64,000 nucleotides of DNA from Nocardia sp. BMG111209 (GCF_000381925.1 NZ_KB907308.1:1-64000); one strand, 5' to 3'; shown: positions 43,086 to 52,717, numbered from the stretch's first letter. Notes: generated by a model from the sequence alone, not told the origin. Program-made: numbers and translations.

Positions 43086-43901
43086 TCAGCCGGCGGATCC
43101 GCTACCGAGTCCGCCGTACATCGGCGGGAAGGTGGGCCCGCGGAACTGTGAATTGGGAACTCCGGCGTCGTCCGGTCCGCCCATACCGCCCTGGCCGGCG
43201 AATTGGCTCTGGCCCGGTGGCGCCATCACGGTCTGGATATAGGTCCACAGACCTTGCAGGATGGTCGGTCCCAGAATGAGGATCGTGCCCGCGGCGCCGC
43301 CGACCGCCATGAATCCCAGCACCGTGGGTACCGCGGTGAGCACACATCCGATCGTCAATGCGGCGCATTCGATGACACCCACGACCAGACCGACCAACGC
43401 GGCGCCGACGAGTCCCGCTATCGGAGCGAAGAATCCGATCAGGGCCAGATTGCCGACGGCCTGGTCGGCCGCCAATTGGTTCTCGAACGGACTGGCGACG
43501 AAGTGGGCATCGCCGTCGACGGGCGGTTGCGCCGAGACGACCGGCCGGAGCGTCAGCGTGCGGGCATCGTCGGCGATCCGCGCCACCACGTCGTAGCGCT
43601 GCCCCTTCGTCTGGAATCCCAGGGGAACGGACGCGATCGTCCGACCGGCGTTGTCCTGCACCGTGACCGAGCGAGCGTCGGCGGTCAGGGCGAAGGTCGC
43701 ACCGGTCACGGTCGTGGTCACGGTGTCGCCGGCCGTCGCGGTCTGCACGCGGATCGGATCGCCGGATGTGTCGTCGCCGGACGGTGTCCGGACGGCGCCG
43801 ACGGCCGCTGGTGGCGCCGGCGTGGCCTCGGCGGTGGCGCCGGTGACGGTGAGTGCCGACACCGCCAGCAGCGCCGGGATCGCCCACTTCTGCACTCTCA
43901 C
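43086..43901 (-). CDS. Secreted protein of unknown function, paralog B
   Basis: 271 residues. Signal peptide (MRVQKWAIPALLAVSALTVTGATAEATP), then a beta-rich part (VQDNAGRTIASVPLGFQTKG), the motif ASPFENQLA, a long Gly/Ala-rich hydrophobic stretch (FFAPIAGLVGAALVGLVVGV, IGCVLTAVPTVLGFMAVGGAAG), then TYIQTVMAPPGQSQFA and a Gly/Pro-rich tail. The same order of motifs occurs in the gene immediately upstream. Function unknown; the hydrophobic core could insert in membrane. The GTG start overlaps the upstream stop (GTGA), so the two are coupled. Confidence 0.85.
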   Translation of the reverse strand: MRVQKWAIPALLAVSALTVTGATAEATPAPPAAVGAVRTPSGDDTSGDPIRVQTATAGDTVTTTVTGATFALTADARSVTVQDNAGRTIASVPLGFQTKGQRYDVVARIADDARTLTLRPVVSAQPPVDGDAHFVASPFENQLAADQAVGNLALIGFFAPIAGLVGAALVGLVVGVIECAALTIGCVLTAVPTVLGFMAVGGAAGTILILGPTILQGLWTYIQTVMAPPGQSQFAGQGGMGGPDDAGVPNSQFRGPTFPPMYGGLGSGSAG

Positions 43902-44671
43902 TGCGGGCCGCCCTCGCCGGCCGGCGTCTGCACCGGCGGGTTGTTGTAGGCGGGGATCTGGCTGGCGTAGATGCTCTGTCCCGGTGCCGCGAGCATGGTC
44001 TGGACGTAGGTCCACGCCGCGCCGAGCCCCGACCCCACACCGGCGATGTTGATGCCGGCGATCCCGCCGATCGTGGCGCCCAGGGCGACCTCCGGGAATA
44101 CGGTCAGCAGGCAGCCGATGCTGATCACCAGGCAGGTGGCGCCGGCGACCGCGAGACCCATCCCGGCGCCGATGACCGTGCCGACGATCGTGCCGACGAG
44201 GCTGCCGATGCCCAGGCCCGCGCTGAGCAGGTTGAGCGCGTCGTTCATCGCCAGCTGGTTCTCCAGCGGCGACGCGACGGGAGCCGCGGCGGCCGCGGCC
44301 GCGACGCCGTCCACCTGCGGTGTCAGGCGCAGTGTGCCGCCGTCCGCCGAGATCTCGGTGGCGACGGGGAAGTGCCGGTCCCCGATCACGAACGAGGTCG
44401 GCACGGATTCGAGCACCTGACCGGCCGTGTTCCGGATCGCGATCGTCTTCGTATCGGGCCGGTCCACGAAGGTGGCGCCGTCGGTGAGCGTCGCCACCAC
44501 GCTGCGATCGACGATCCGGGCCTGGTAGTGGACCTCGGCCACGGCCGGTACACCGGCGCTGGTGGCGGGATCGGCGGCGGGGGACGCGGATACCTGCGTC
44601 GCGCCCGCGGTCACCACGGTCAAGGCCGCGGCGGCGGTGGCCGCGGTCACGATCCATCGTTTGGCAAACAT
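43898..44671 (-). CDS. Secreted protein of unknown function, paralog A
   Basis: 257 residues. Signal peptide (MFAKRWIVTAATAAAALTVVTAGATQVSA), then NTAGQVLESVPTSFVIGD, ASPLENQLAMNDALNLL, a glycine-zipper-like hydrophobic region (GSLVGTIVGTVIGAGMGLAV, ISIGCLLTVFPEVALG, IAGINIAGVGSGLG), TYVQTMLAAPGQSIYASQ and a Pro-rich end. Parallels paralog B motif by motif (ENQLA, IGC.LT, TY.QT..A.PGQS), so the pair arose by duplication. Proteins of this kind are frequent in Nocardia, as I recall, without assigned function. Confidence 0.85.
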   Translation of the reverse strand: MFAKRWIVTAATAAAALTVVTAGATQVSASPAADPATSAGVPAVAEVHYQARIVDRSVVATLTDGATFVDRPDTKTIAIRNTAGQVLESVPTSFVIGDRHFPVATEISADGGTLRLTPQVDGVAAAAAAAPVASPLENQLAMNDALNLLSAGLGIGSLVGTIVGTVIGAGMGLAVAGATCLVISIGCLLTVFPEVALGATIGGIAGINIAGVGSGLGAAWTYVQTMLAAPGQSIYASQIPAYNNPPVQTPAGEGGPQ

Positions 44672-44853
44672 CGGTACCTCATCTTTCGAATGCCCCCACG
44701 CAGACCCGAGACCGGTTTGTGTCGGGGGTCACAACCGTCGATAGATCGTGTGCTGCGTCACTGCGATCGGACAATCGGTTGCAGCGACTTTCTTCCGGGT
44801 GCGTCGCCTCCGGTATTCGCTCGACCCCGCCGACGGGGCAGCTGGCATATTTT

Positions 44854-44881
44854 CTACCGGTGGATTATATTCCAATGGAAG
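44854..44881. promoter_or_regulatory. Sugar-regulon operator, site B (rhamnose operon)
   Basis: CTACCGGTGG-N8-CCAATGGAAG, with TATATT at the centre. Shares its first 10 bases exactly with site A. Located 55 bases upstream of the dioxygenase gene that heads the rhamnose operon. Confidence 0.8.
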
Positions 44882-44936
44882 ATATTTCGCGGCGGCCCGG
44901 CGTCCGGGCGTCCAGCGCGATTCGGAGGTATCCACG

Positions 44937-46178
44937 TTGCTGTCTGTCGATGTCCGCACTCGGTCGCACCGCGACGGGACGCCGCTCGAACCGGGGGCGT
45001 TCCTCGACGAGCAGGTGGGCCCGCTGCTCGAGGCGCACGGGGTTTCGGCCGGTCGCGCGGCCCGGCGGCTGGGGCTGGCGCCGCTCACCTTCGATATCGA
45101 GGGCGAGCGGATGACCTGGCTGCCCGGCGAGGACGCGGTGGAGGTGCGGGCCGGTTCCGGCGGCACGCTGATCGTGGGGCTGGACCGGGCCGCGTTCTCC
45201 GATCTGATCCAGGATTCGGCCTCGACCTTCGGGTTGTACAAGACCGGCCGGGCCGTCGTCCGGCAGGGCGGTATCGACGCCTTCGTGGCGTGGGAGCCGG
45301 TGCTGCGCTGCCTGCTCGACGGACGCGCGGTCTACGAGCCGGGCAGTATCGGCTTCACGAGCCGGGACGGGTCGGCGCTGGATCTGCGGCGGTCGTTCAC
45401 GCTCGCCGACGATCCGGCCGAGATCGGGCACTTCCTGGCCCAGGCCGGATTTCTGCACATCGCCGGGCTGTTCACCGCGGCCGAGATGGCGGCGGTATCG
45501 GCCGAATTCGATGCGGCGCTGGCCACCGCCGAGCGCGGCGACGGTGCGTCGTGGTGGGCCCGGACCGAACCCGGCGGGTGGTATCCGGCACGGATCCTGG
45601 GTTTCGATCGACAGTCGCCTGCGCTGCGGGAGTTGCTGCGCGGCAACCGTTTCGCCCGGCTGGCCACGTTCACCGACGACCGGTACCGCCATCGCGATCC
45701 CGATGCGGGTGACACCGCCGAAGGGTTGCTGAAGAAGATCGGCGTCGTCGAGGGCGCCTCGGATGTGAGCTGGCACAAGGACTGCACGATGGGTGGCCAC
45801 AGCTACAACTGCTGCGGTCTGGTCGTCGGCATCTCGGTGACCGGCGCCGGGCCCGAGTCCGGTGAGCTCGGTGTCGTCGCCGGTTCGCACCGCGCGAACG
45901 TCTCCACCGTGGGTCTCGACGGCCTGGATCTGCCGCGGCTGCCGTTGCCGACCCGGATCGGCGACGTCACCGTGCACTGCTCCTGCACGCTGCACATGAG
46001 CCGGCCGCCGATCTCGGGCGAACGCCGCGTCGTGTACACGGGATTCTCGCTCGCGCCGCGGGCGGACGACATCCCGGTGGAGATCGGCCGCGAGGAGATC
46101 CGGCGGCGGCGGGCCGCGTTGAACGACATGGTCGGCGCGGGACAGTCCGGTTCCCGTTTGTCCGATCACGAACTGTGA
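44937..46178 (+). CDS. Phytanoyl-CoA dioxygenase (PhyH)-family protein
   Basis: 413 residues. The C-terminal half has the Fe(II)/2-oxoglutarate oxygenase fold: HxD motif H280-x-D282 (SWHKDC), ESGELGVVAGSHRANV, and distal H353 with Arg364 in TLHMSRPPISGERRVVY. The first 150 residues form an extra N-terminal region with MTWLPGED and a GLYKTGRAVVRQGG segment. TTG 44937 is chosen because GGAGG lies 8 bases upstream; no ATG or GTG fits. First gene after operator B, coupled (GTGA) to the ABC gene. Its link to rhamnose use is unknown; it might remove a modified sugar or aglycone. Confidence 0.8.
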   Translation: MLSVDVRTRSHRDGTPLEPGAFLDEQVGPLLEAHGVSAGRAARRLGLAPLTFDIEGERMTWLPGEDAVEVRAGSGGTLIVGLDRAAFSDLIQDSASTFGLYKTGRAVVRQGGIDAFVAWEPVLRCLLDGRAVYEPGSIGFTSRDGSALDLRRSFTLADDPAEIGHFLAQAGFLHIAGLFTAAEMAAVSAEFDAALATAERGDGASWWARTEPGGWYPARILGFDRQSPALRELLRGNRFARLATFTDDRYRHRDPDAGDTAEGLLKKIGVVEGASDVSWHKDCTMGGHSYNCCGLVVGISVTGAGPESGELGVVAGSHRANVSTVGLDGLDLPRLPLPTRIGDVTVHCSCTLHMSRPPISGERRVVYTGFSLAPRADDIPVEIGREEIRRRRAALNDMVGAGQSGSRLSDHEL

Positions 46179-47935
46179 GCGCGGACCGCCGGGGCGGTGT
46201 GCGCACGGTTGGCACACTGTTCGCGTTGGCCGGAAACGGCGGACCACTGCTGGTGGCCGGATATGGGCTGATTCTGGTCGACGCGGTCGCGCAGAGTCTC
46301 GGGCCCGCGGTGTTCCGGGTGGTGCTCAACCGGATTCAGCACGACCCGCACGGGTTCCTCCGGACCGGCTGGCAGGCGCCGGCGCTGGCCGCGATCGCCG
46401 TGGCGACCGTATTCCTCACCGCGGCGTACTTCGCGCACACCTGGACCCGCCGGGGTGCGACCCGCTGGGCGAACAACCTGCGGCAGGCGCTGTACGAGCA
46501 CGTGCAACGCCTGTCGGCGGATTTCTTCCATCGCTCGCGGATCGGCGATATCGCGGGGCGGGTCAACCAGGACATCGAGCGGCTGGAAGCGACGCTGGTG
46601 CAGGGGATGGCGCTGTGGTGGGCGGTCGCGCTGCTGATCATCTCGGTGGGACTGATCGCCTGGGTCGATCGGTGGCTGGTCCTGCTGGCGCTCGGGCTGC
46701 TCGCCGTGGCGGCCGTCTGGACGGCGGCGATCCTGCCGGCCCTGCACCGGCACACCCGGGACATCAGGGCGGAACTGGGCCGCACCTCGGCGACCCTCAC
46801 CGAACTACTCGGCGTGAACACGCTGGTCAAGGCCTTCAACGCCGAGGAGGACGCGCTGCGCCGGGTGCGTTCCGGGACCGACGGGGTGCGCAGCCGGACC
46901 GAATCGCTGGCCCGGTTGCAGCACCGGTACGCGGATCTGCTGGGCTTCCACCTCGCGTTCGTCGCACCGTTCGCCCTGCTGTTCGCCGGCGCGTGGCGCG
47001 CGGCGTCCGGGACGCTCGCCCTCGGCGATGTCGTTGCCGTGTGGGGCTTCTGGCTCCAGGGTTCCGGTGCGCTGTCGACGGTGATCAATACGCTGCCCGA
47101 GATTCTCGCCGGCCTGACCGCCGGCGAACGCGCGGCGGAACTGCTCGACGAACGACCGGGTGTGCACGACCTCCCGCACGCCCCGGCCCTGCACGTCACC
47201 CGCGGCCGCATCGTCTTCGAGCAGGTCCGCTTCGCGTATCCGGCGCGACCGTCCCGGCGCGTCCTGGACGGCTTCGAGCTGACCGTCGAACCGGGGCAGA
47301 GCGTGGCGCTGGTCGGACCCTCCGGCGCCGGGAAATCGACTGTGGCCCAACTGTTGTTGCGGTTCTTCGATCCGGCCGAGGGCCGGATCACCATCGACGA
47401 TCAGGACCTGCGCGCGGTCACCCAGCGGTCGCTGCGCGCCGCGGTGGGAGTCGTCTTCCAGGATTCGGTCCTGCTCAGCGGGTCGGTCGCGGACAACCTC
47501 CGGCTCGGTGACCCGGCGGCCACCGAGGACGAGATCCGGCACGCGCTCGAGGCGGCGAACGCCTGGGAGTTCGTACGCGCCTGGGAGCACGGGATGCACA
47601 CCGAGATCGGTGAACGCGGGGTCACCCTCTCCGGCGGGCAACGCCAGCGCCTCGCCATCGCCCGGGTGATACTCGAGGACCCGGCGATCATCGTGCTGGA
47701 CGAGGCGACCAGCGCGCTCGACGCCGGTAGCGAACGCTCGGTCCTCGGTGCGCTGGACCGGCTGCTGACCGGCCGGACGGCGCTGATCATCGCGCACCGG
47801 ATCGCCACCGTCCAGGCTTGCGACCGCATCGTCGTCGTCGAGGACGGCCGAGCCGGTGCGGTCGGCACCCACGACGCGCTGCTGCGCACCTCGTCGACCT
47901 ACCGCATGTACTGCCGTGAGCAGTCCATCGCCTGA
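46175..47935 (+). CDS. ABC exporter-type half transporter (fused TMD-NBD)
   Basis: 586 residues. The N-terminal 310 residues hold about six membrane helices (LLVAGYGLILVDAVAQSLG, ALAAIAVATVFLTAAYFA, WWAVALLIISVGLIAWV ..) with the type IV exporter motif RIGDIAGRVNQDIERLE. The ATPase domain shows Walker A GPSGAGKST, Q-loop VFQDSVLLSGSV, signature LSGGQRQ, Walker B IIVLDEATSALD and the H-loop AHR. It must dimerise. GTG start overlaps the dioxygenase stop. Exporter-type ABC proteins normally export lipids, drugs or peptides, so its place in a sugar-catabolic operon is odd. Confidence 0.93.
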   Translation: MSADRRGGVRTVGTLFALAGNGGPLLVAGYGLILVDAVAQSLGPAVFRVVLNRIQHDPHGFLRTGWQAPALAAIAVATVFLTAAYFAHTWTRRGATRWANNLRQALYEHVQRLSADFFHRSRIGDIAGRVNQDIERLEATLVQGMALWWAVALLIISVGLIAWVDRWLVLLALGLLAVAAVWTAAILPALHRHTRDIRAELGRTSATLTELLGVNTLVKAFNAEEDALRRVRSGTDGVRSRTESLARLQHRYADLLGFHLAFVAPFALLFAGAWRAASGTLALGDVVAVWGFWLQGSGALSTVINTLPEILAGLTAGERAAELLDERPGVHDLPHAPALHVTRGRIVFEQVRFAYPARPSRRVLDGFELTVEPGQSVALVGPSGAGKSTVAQLLLRFFDPAEGRITIDDQDLRAVTQRSLRAAVGVVFQDSVLLSGSVADNLRLGDPAATEDEIRHALEAANAWEFVRAWEHGMHTEIGERGVTLSGGQRQRLAIARVILEDPAIIVLDEATSALDAGSERSVLGALDRLLTGRTALIIAHRIATVQACDRIVVVEDGRAGAVGTHDALLRTSSTYRMYCREQSIA

Positions 47936-47983
47936 CCTTCACCGATCGGCCCGGCCGATCATGTCTCCTCAGGAGTTTCGGCC

Positions 47984-49156
47984 ATGATTCAGCCTTCCGA
48001 CGATCAGGTCCGGCAGATATTGCGGCAGCAGCGAATCGAGGTGCCGTCCTGGGCGTTCGGCAACTCGGGCACCCGGTTCAAGGTGTTCGCGCAACCGGGT
48101 GTGCCGCGGGACCCGTTCGAGAAGATCGCCGACGCGGCGCAGGTGCACCGCTACACCGGTGTCGCGCCGGTGGTTTCGCTGCACATCCCGTGGGATGCCG
48201 TCGACGACTACGGCAGGCTCGCCGAACATGCGGCGGCGCTGGGGGTTTCGATCGGGGTGATCAACGCCAACACCTTCCAGGACGACGACTATCGGCTGGG
48301 CAGCGTCTGCCATCCGGATCCGGCGGTGCGGCGCAAGGCGATCGATCATCTGAAGGCGTGTATCGAGGTGATGCACCAGACCGGGTCGGCGCAGCTGAAG
48401 CTGTGGTTCGCCGACGGACTGAACTATCCGGGGCAGGACGATCTCGTGGACCGGCAGCGGCGACTGGCCGCAGCGCTGGCCGAGGTGTATGCGGAGTTGG
48501 CCGACGATCAGCGAATACTGTTGGAGTACAAGCTGTTCGAGCCCGCGTTCTATGCCACCGATGTGCCGGACTGGGGGACCGCGTTCGCGCACACCGTCGA
48601 TCTGGGGCCGAAGGCGTCGGTGGTGGTCGACACCGGACATCACGCACCGCACACGAATATCGAGTTCATCGTGGCGTTCCTGGTCGCGCGCGGCAAACTC
48701 GGTGCGTTCGACTTCAATTCGCGGTTCTACGCCGACGACGATCTGATGGTCGGCGCGGCCGATCCGTTCCAGCTGTTCCGGATCATGAACGAGATCGCCG
48801 CGGCGGACGCGGTGACGCCGGATTCGGGAATTCTGTTCATGCTCGACCAGTGCCACAACATCGAGCCGAAGATCCAGGCACAGATCCGGTCGGTGCTGAA
48901 TGTGCAGGAGGCCACGGCCAAAGCGCTGCTGGTCGACCGGGCCGCACTGGGCGAGGCACAGCGCGCCGGAGATGTGCTGGGCGCCAACGCGATTCTGATG
49001 GACGCCTACCACACCGATGTGCGGCCGCTGCTGGCCGGGCTGCGGATGGACATGGGGCTGGAACCGAATCCGATCCTGGCGTTTCAGCGGTCGGGTTATC
49101 TGCGGACAGTGATCGACGAACGGGTCGGCGGGACCGCCGCCGGGTGGGGAGCATGA
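47984..49156 (+). CDS. rhaI: L-rhamnose isomerase (RhaI type)
   Basis: Converts L-rhamnose to L-rhamnulose. 390 residues, a TIM barrel of the Pseudomonas stutzeri/rhizobial type rather than E. coli RhaA. Recognisable segments are GNSGTRFKVFAQPGVPRDPFEKIADAA, VSLHIPWD, KLWFADGLNYPGQDDL, the metal-binding LLEYKLFEPAFYATDVPDWG, VVDTGHHAPHTNIEFIVAFL and FDFNSRFYADDDLMVGAADPFQLF. AGGAG lies 8 bases before the ATG. One base separates its stop from the aldolase/dehydrogenase gene. Confidence 0.95.
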   Translation: MIQPSDDQVRQILRQQRIEVPSWAFGNSGTRFKVFAQPGVPRDPFEKIADAAQVHRYTGVAPVVSLHIPWDAVDDYGRLAEHAAALGVSIGVINANTFQDDDYRLGSVCHPDPAVRRKAIDHLKACIEVMHQTGSAQLKLWFADGLNYPGQDDLVDRQRRLAAALAEVYAELADDQRILLEYKLFEPAFYATDVPDWGTAFAHTVDLGPKASVVVDTGHHAPHTNIEFIVAFLVARGKLGAFDFNSRFYADDDLMVGAADPFQLFRIMNEIAAADAVTPDSGILFMLDQCHNIEPKIQAQIRSVLNVQEATAKALLVDRAALGEAQRAGDVLGANAILMDAYHTDVRPLLAGLRMDMGLEPNPILAFQRSGYLRTVIDERVGGTAAGWGA

Positions 49157-49157
49157 G

Positions 49158-51191
49158 ATGAGCGACATCGTGGGTGAATTGGTCGCGCGCAGCAATCGGC
49201 TCGGCGCGGATCCGCGCAACACCAACTATGCCGGGGGTAACACCTCCGCCAAGGGCAGCGGCATCGATCCGGTCACCGGTGGGCCGGTGGAACTGGTGTG
49301 GGTCAAGGGATCCGGGGGTGATCTCGGTACGCTCACCGCGGCGGGGCTGGCGGTGCTGCGCCGCGATCGGCTGCAGGCGCTGGCCGAGGTGTATCCGGGG
49401 GTGGCGCGCGAGGACGAGATGGTCGCCGCGTTCGACTACTGTCTGCACGGCCGCGGTGGCGCGGTTCCGAGTATCGATACGGCGATGCACGGCTTGGTCG
49501 ATGCGGCTCATGTCGATCACCTGCACCCGGATGCGGGGATCGCGCTGGCGACGGCCGCCGACGGCGCTGCGCTCACCGAGCAGTGTTTCGGCGATCGGGT
49601 GGTGTGGGTGCCGTGGCGGCGGCCCGGGTTCCAGCTCGGCCTGGACATCGCCGCGATTCGCCGCGACAACCCGGCGGCCATCGGGTGCATCCTCGGCGGG
49701 CACGGGATCACCGCGTGGGGTGACAGCTCTGCCGAGTGCGAAGCGAATTCCCTCGACATCATTCGTACCGCAACGGAATTCATCGCGACGAAGGGCCGGT
49801 CCGAACCGTTCGGCGCGATCGTGGACCATTACGCCCCGCTGCCGGTCGGACCGCGCCGTGATCGGGCTTCGCAACTCGCGCCGGTGATCCGGGGTCTGGC
49901 GTCCACCGATCGGCGGCAGGTCGGCCATTTCGACGACGGTGACATCGTGCTGGAGTTCCTCGCGCGCGCCGAGCATCCGCGGCTGGCCGCGCTGGGGACC
50001 TCCTGTCCGGATCACTTCCTGCGCACCAAGATTCGGCCGCTGGTGCTCGACACCGCCGCCGACGCACCGCTCGACGAGGTGCTCGCCCGGCTGCGGGAAC
50101 TGCATGCGGCCTATCGCGACGACTACGCCACCTACTACCACCGGCACGCCACCGCGGACTCGCCGCCGATGCGCGGCGCGGATCCCGCGATCGTCCTGGT
50201 GCCCGGCATCGGGATGTTCAGCTTCGGACGCGACAAGCAGACCGCCCGGGTGGCCGGTGAGTTCTACCGCAACGCGATCAACGTCATGCGCGGCGCCGAG
50301 GCGTTGTCGCGCTACTCCCCCATCGATGAGGCGGAGAAGTTCCGCATCGAATATTGGCCGCTCGAGGAAGCGAAGCTGGCCCGCATGCCGAAGCCGAAGC
50401 CGCTGGCCTCCCGGATCGCGTTCGTCACCGGCGGCGGTTCGGGGATCGGGAAGGCGATCGCCATACGTCTTGCCGCCGAGGGGGCCTGCGTGGTGGTCGC
50501 CGACCGGGATGCCGAGGCCGCGGCCCGGGTGGCGCGCGAACTCGGCTCGCCGGACGTGGCCGTCCCGGTCACCGTCGACGTGACCGACCCGGAAGCCGTT
50601 GCCGCAGCGCTCGATTCCGCCGTGCTGGCGTTCGGTGGCGTCGACCTGGTCGTCAACAATGCCGGGTTGTCGATCTCGAAATCGTTGCTGGACACCACCG
50701 AGAACGATTGGGACGTGCAGCATTCGGTCATGGCGCGTGGCTCGTTCCTGGTCTCACGTGCCGCCGCGAAGGCCATGATCGCTGCGGGTCTCGGCGGTGA
50801 CATCGTCTATATCGTCAGCAAGAATTCCGTGTTCGCCGGTCCGGACAACGTCGCCTACGGTGCCGCCAAGGCCGGCCAGGCGCATCAGGTACGACTGCTG
50901 GCCGCCGAACTCGGTGCGCACGGCATCCGCGTCAACGGCGTGAATCCCGATGGCGTGGTGCGGGGTTCGGGAATCTTCGCCGGCGGCTGGGGCGCCCAGC
51001 GAGCCGCGGTGTACGGCGTGCCGGAGGAGGACCTGGGTGCCTTCTATGCCCGGCGCACCATCCTGAAACACGAAGTGCTGCCGGAGCATGTCGCGGCCGC
51101 GGTGTTCGCGCTCACCGGCGGTGAGCTGTCCCGGACCACCGGCCTGCACATCCCGGTCGACAGCGGCGTCGCCGCGGCCTTCCTACGCTGA
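49158..51191 (+). CDS. rhaD: Bifunctional rhamnulose-1-phosphate aldolase/alcohol dehydrogenase
   Basis: 677 residues with two enzymes in one chain. Residues 1-410 are a class II aldolase (YAGGNTSAKGSG, metal-site HVDHLHPDA, GGHGITAWG) that splits L-rhamnulose-1-phosphate to dihydroxyacetone phosphate and lactaldehyde. Residues about 415-677 are an SDR (FVTGGGSGIGKAIA, NNAG, YGAAK) that handles lactaldehyde. This fusion is a known form in bacilli, rhizobia and actinobacteria. Next to rhaI, as expected. Confidence 0.96.
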   Translation: MSDIVGELVARSNRLGADPRNTNYAGGNTSAKGSGIDPVTGGPVELVWVKGSGGDLGTLTAAGLAVLRRDRLQALAEVYPGVAREDEMVAAFDYCLHGRGGAVPSIDTAMHGLVDAAHVDHLHPDAGIALATAADGAALTEQCFGDRVVWVPWRRPGFQLGLDIAAIRRDNPAAIGCILGGHGITAWGDSSAECEANSLDIIRTATEFIATKGRSEPFGAIVDHYAPLPVGPRRDRASQLAPVIRGLASTDRRQVGHFDDGDIVLEFLARAEHPRLAALGTSCPDHFLRTKIRPLVLDTAADAPLDEVLARLRELHAAYRDDYATYYHRHATADSPPMRGADPAIVLVPGIGMFSFGRDKQTARVAGEFYRNAINVMRGAEALSRYSPIDEAEKFRIEYWPLEEAKLARMPKPKPLASRIAFVTGGGSGIGKAIAIRLAAEGACVVVADRDAEAAARVARELGSPDVAVPVTVDVTDPEAVAAALDSAVLAFGGVDLVVNNAGLSISKSLLDTTENDWDVQHSVMARGSFLVSRAAAKAMIAAGLGGDIVYIVSKNSVFAGPDNVAYGAAKAGQAHQVRLLAAELGAHGIRVNGVNPDGVVRGSGIFAGGWGAQRAAVYGVPEEDLGAFYARRTILKHEVLPEHVAAAVFALTGGELSRTTGLHIPVDSGVAAAFLR

Positions 51192-51238
51192 CACCCCTGC
51201 CGCGCCTCCTCTCGATGCGATCGAAAGAGTAGTTCCCG

Positions 51239-52717
51239 ATGTTCCCAGCCCGCGACGATGCCGGCCCGGTTCCGGTCCATAGGTCCCGCGCCGACGGGAA
51301 TGCCTATGCCGCAGTCGATCTCGGTGCCGCCAGCGGCCGGGTGGTACGCGGTGCGATCACCGGGGACCGCATCGAGATGCGAGAGGTGCATCGGTTCGCC
51401 AACCGGCCGATGCACCTGCCCGACGGGCTGCACTGGAACATCGGCGGTCTGTTCGAGCAGGCATGTCTCGGTCTGGCCGCCGCAGGCCCGGTCCGATCGG
51501 CCGGAATCGATTCGTGGGCAGTCGATTACGGGCTGCTCGACGCAGACGGGCGGTTACTCGGCCTGCCTTACCACTATCGCGACGGGCGCACCGCGAGACC
51601 GGATGTTCCGCCGATCGACGCCGTCGAGCTGTTCCAGCGGACCGGTGTCGCGGACCAGCCCTTCAACACCGTCCACCAACTACGCGCCGAACCCCGCTAC
51701 CGGCTCGACGCGGCCCGGCATCTGCTGCTGATCCCGGATCTGCTCGGCTACTGGCTGACCGGCCGGATCGGCGCCGAACGCACCAACGCGTCCACCACCG
51801 GCCTCTACCACGTGAGCACCCGCGACTGGGACCACCAGCTGATATCCCGGCTCGGGCTGCCGCAGCGACTGTTCAGTCCGATCAGCGGGCCGGGAACCCG
51901 TCTGGGTGCGGTGCGCGCTCCCCTGGCAGACCAGGTCGGTGGAAAGTATCCGATCGTCCACGTCGCCTCGCACGACACCGCCAGCGCCGTGGCCGCCGTC
52001 CCCGCACACGCGGCCGGACTCGCCTACATCTGCACCGGTACCTGGTCGTTGGTCGGGGTGGAACGACCGACACCGCTGCTGTCCGTCCCCGCCCGCGAGC
52101 ACGGGTTCACGAACGAGGCCGGGGTGAACGGAATCCGGTTGCTGCGCAACGTGATGGGGCTGTGGCTGCTCCAGGAATGCATGCGGGAATGGCCCGGCAC
52201 GAACCCGGCGGAACTCACCGCGCGGGCCGCCGCCGTGCCCGCGCTCACCACCCTGATCGATGTCGACGACCCCCGCTATCGAGCGCCCGCGGAAACCGGG
52301 CAGCCCCCGATGACGCACCGCATCGCCGCCGGCTGCGACGGACCGCCGCCGCTGTCACCGGCCGAATACACCCGCTGCATCATCGACAGTCTCGCCGTCG
52401 GCCACGCCCTGGCGATCGCGGATGCCGCGGCCGTCACCGGCCACGGCATCGACACTGTGCATCTGGTCGGCGGCGGCGCGCGTAACACCCTGCTGTGCCA
52501 GGCGACCGCAGACGCCTGCGGACTGCCACTGGCCGCCGGCCCCGCGGAAGCCACAGCGATGGGAAATCTACTCGCTCAGGCGATCTCGGACGGAGTACTG
52601 CCCGACTGGCAGCGCGCTCGGGAACTCGTCGCCGCCACACATCCGCCGACGCGGTACATACCCAGCGGCGACCCCGCGTGGCGGACCGCCGTCGAGCGCG
52701 TCGCGACCCGACGCTGA
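51239..52717 (+). CDS. rhaB: Rhamnulokinase (FGGY family)
   Basis: 492 residues. Phosphorylates L-rhamnulose to the 1-phosphate. FGGY/actin-fold motifs: AAVDLGAASGRVVRGAI (phosphate-1), DSWAVDYGLLDADGRLLGLPYHYRDGR with the substrate-site DYG, ASHDTASAVAAVP (phosphate-2), and HLVGGGARNTLLCQATADACGLPLAAGPAEATAMGN. This spelling (DLGASSGR, ASHDTASA) is specific for rhamnulokinases. ATG 51239 follows the aldolase by 47 bases. It completes the rhamnose pathway; no mutarotase gene is present. Confidence 0.95.
   Translation: MFPARDDAGPVPVHRSRADGNAYAAVDLGAASGRVVRGAITGDRIEMREVHRFANRPMHLPDGLHWNIGGLFEQACLGLAAAGPVRSAGIDSWAVDYGLLDADGRLLGLPYHYRDGRTARPDVPPIDAVELFQRTGVADQPFNTVHQLRAEPRYRLDAARHLLLIPDLLGYWLTGRIGAERTNASTTGLYHVSTRDWDHQLISRLGLPQRLFSPISGPGTRLGAVRAPLADQVGGKYPIVHVASHDTASAVAAVPAHAAGLAYICTGTWSLVGVERPTPLLSVPAREHGFTNEAGVNGIRLLRNVMGLWLLQECMREWPGTNPAELTARAAAVPALTTLIDVDDPRYRAPAETGQPPMTHRIAAGCDGPPPLSPAEYTRCIIDSLAVGHALAIADAAAVTGHGIDTVHLVGGGARNTLLCQATADACGLPLAAGPAEATAMGNLLAQAISDGVLPDWQRARELVAATHPPTRYIPSGDPAWRTAVERVATRR

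Noticed and set aside
46175..47935. ABC protein considered as the rhamnose importer
   Set aside because: It has fused membrane and ATPase domains of the exporter type, with no binding protein in the operon; import is not supported by the architecture.
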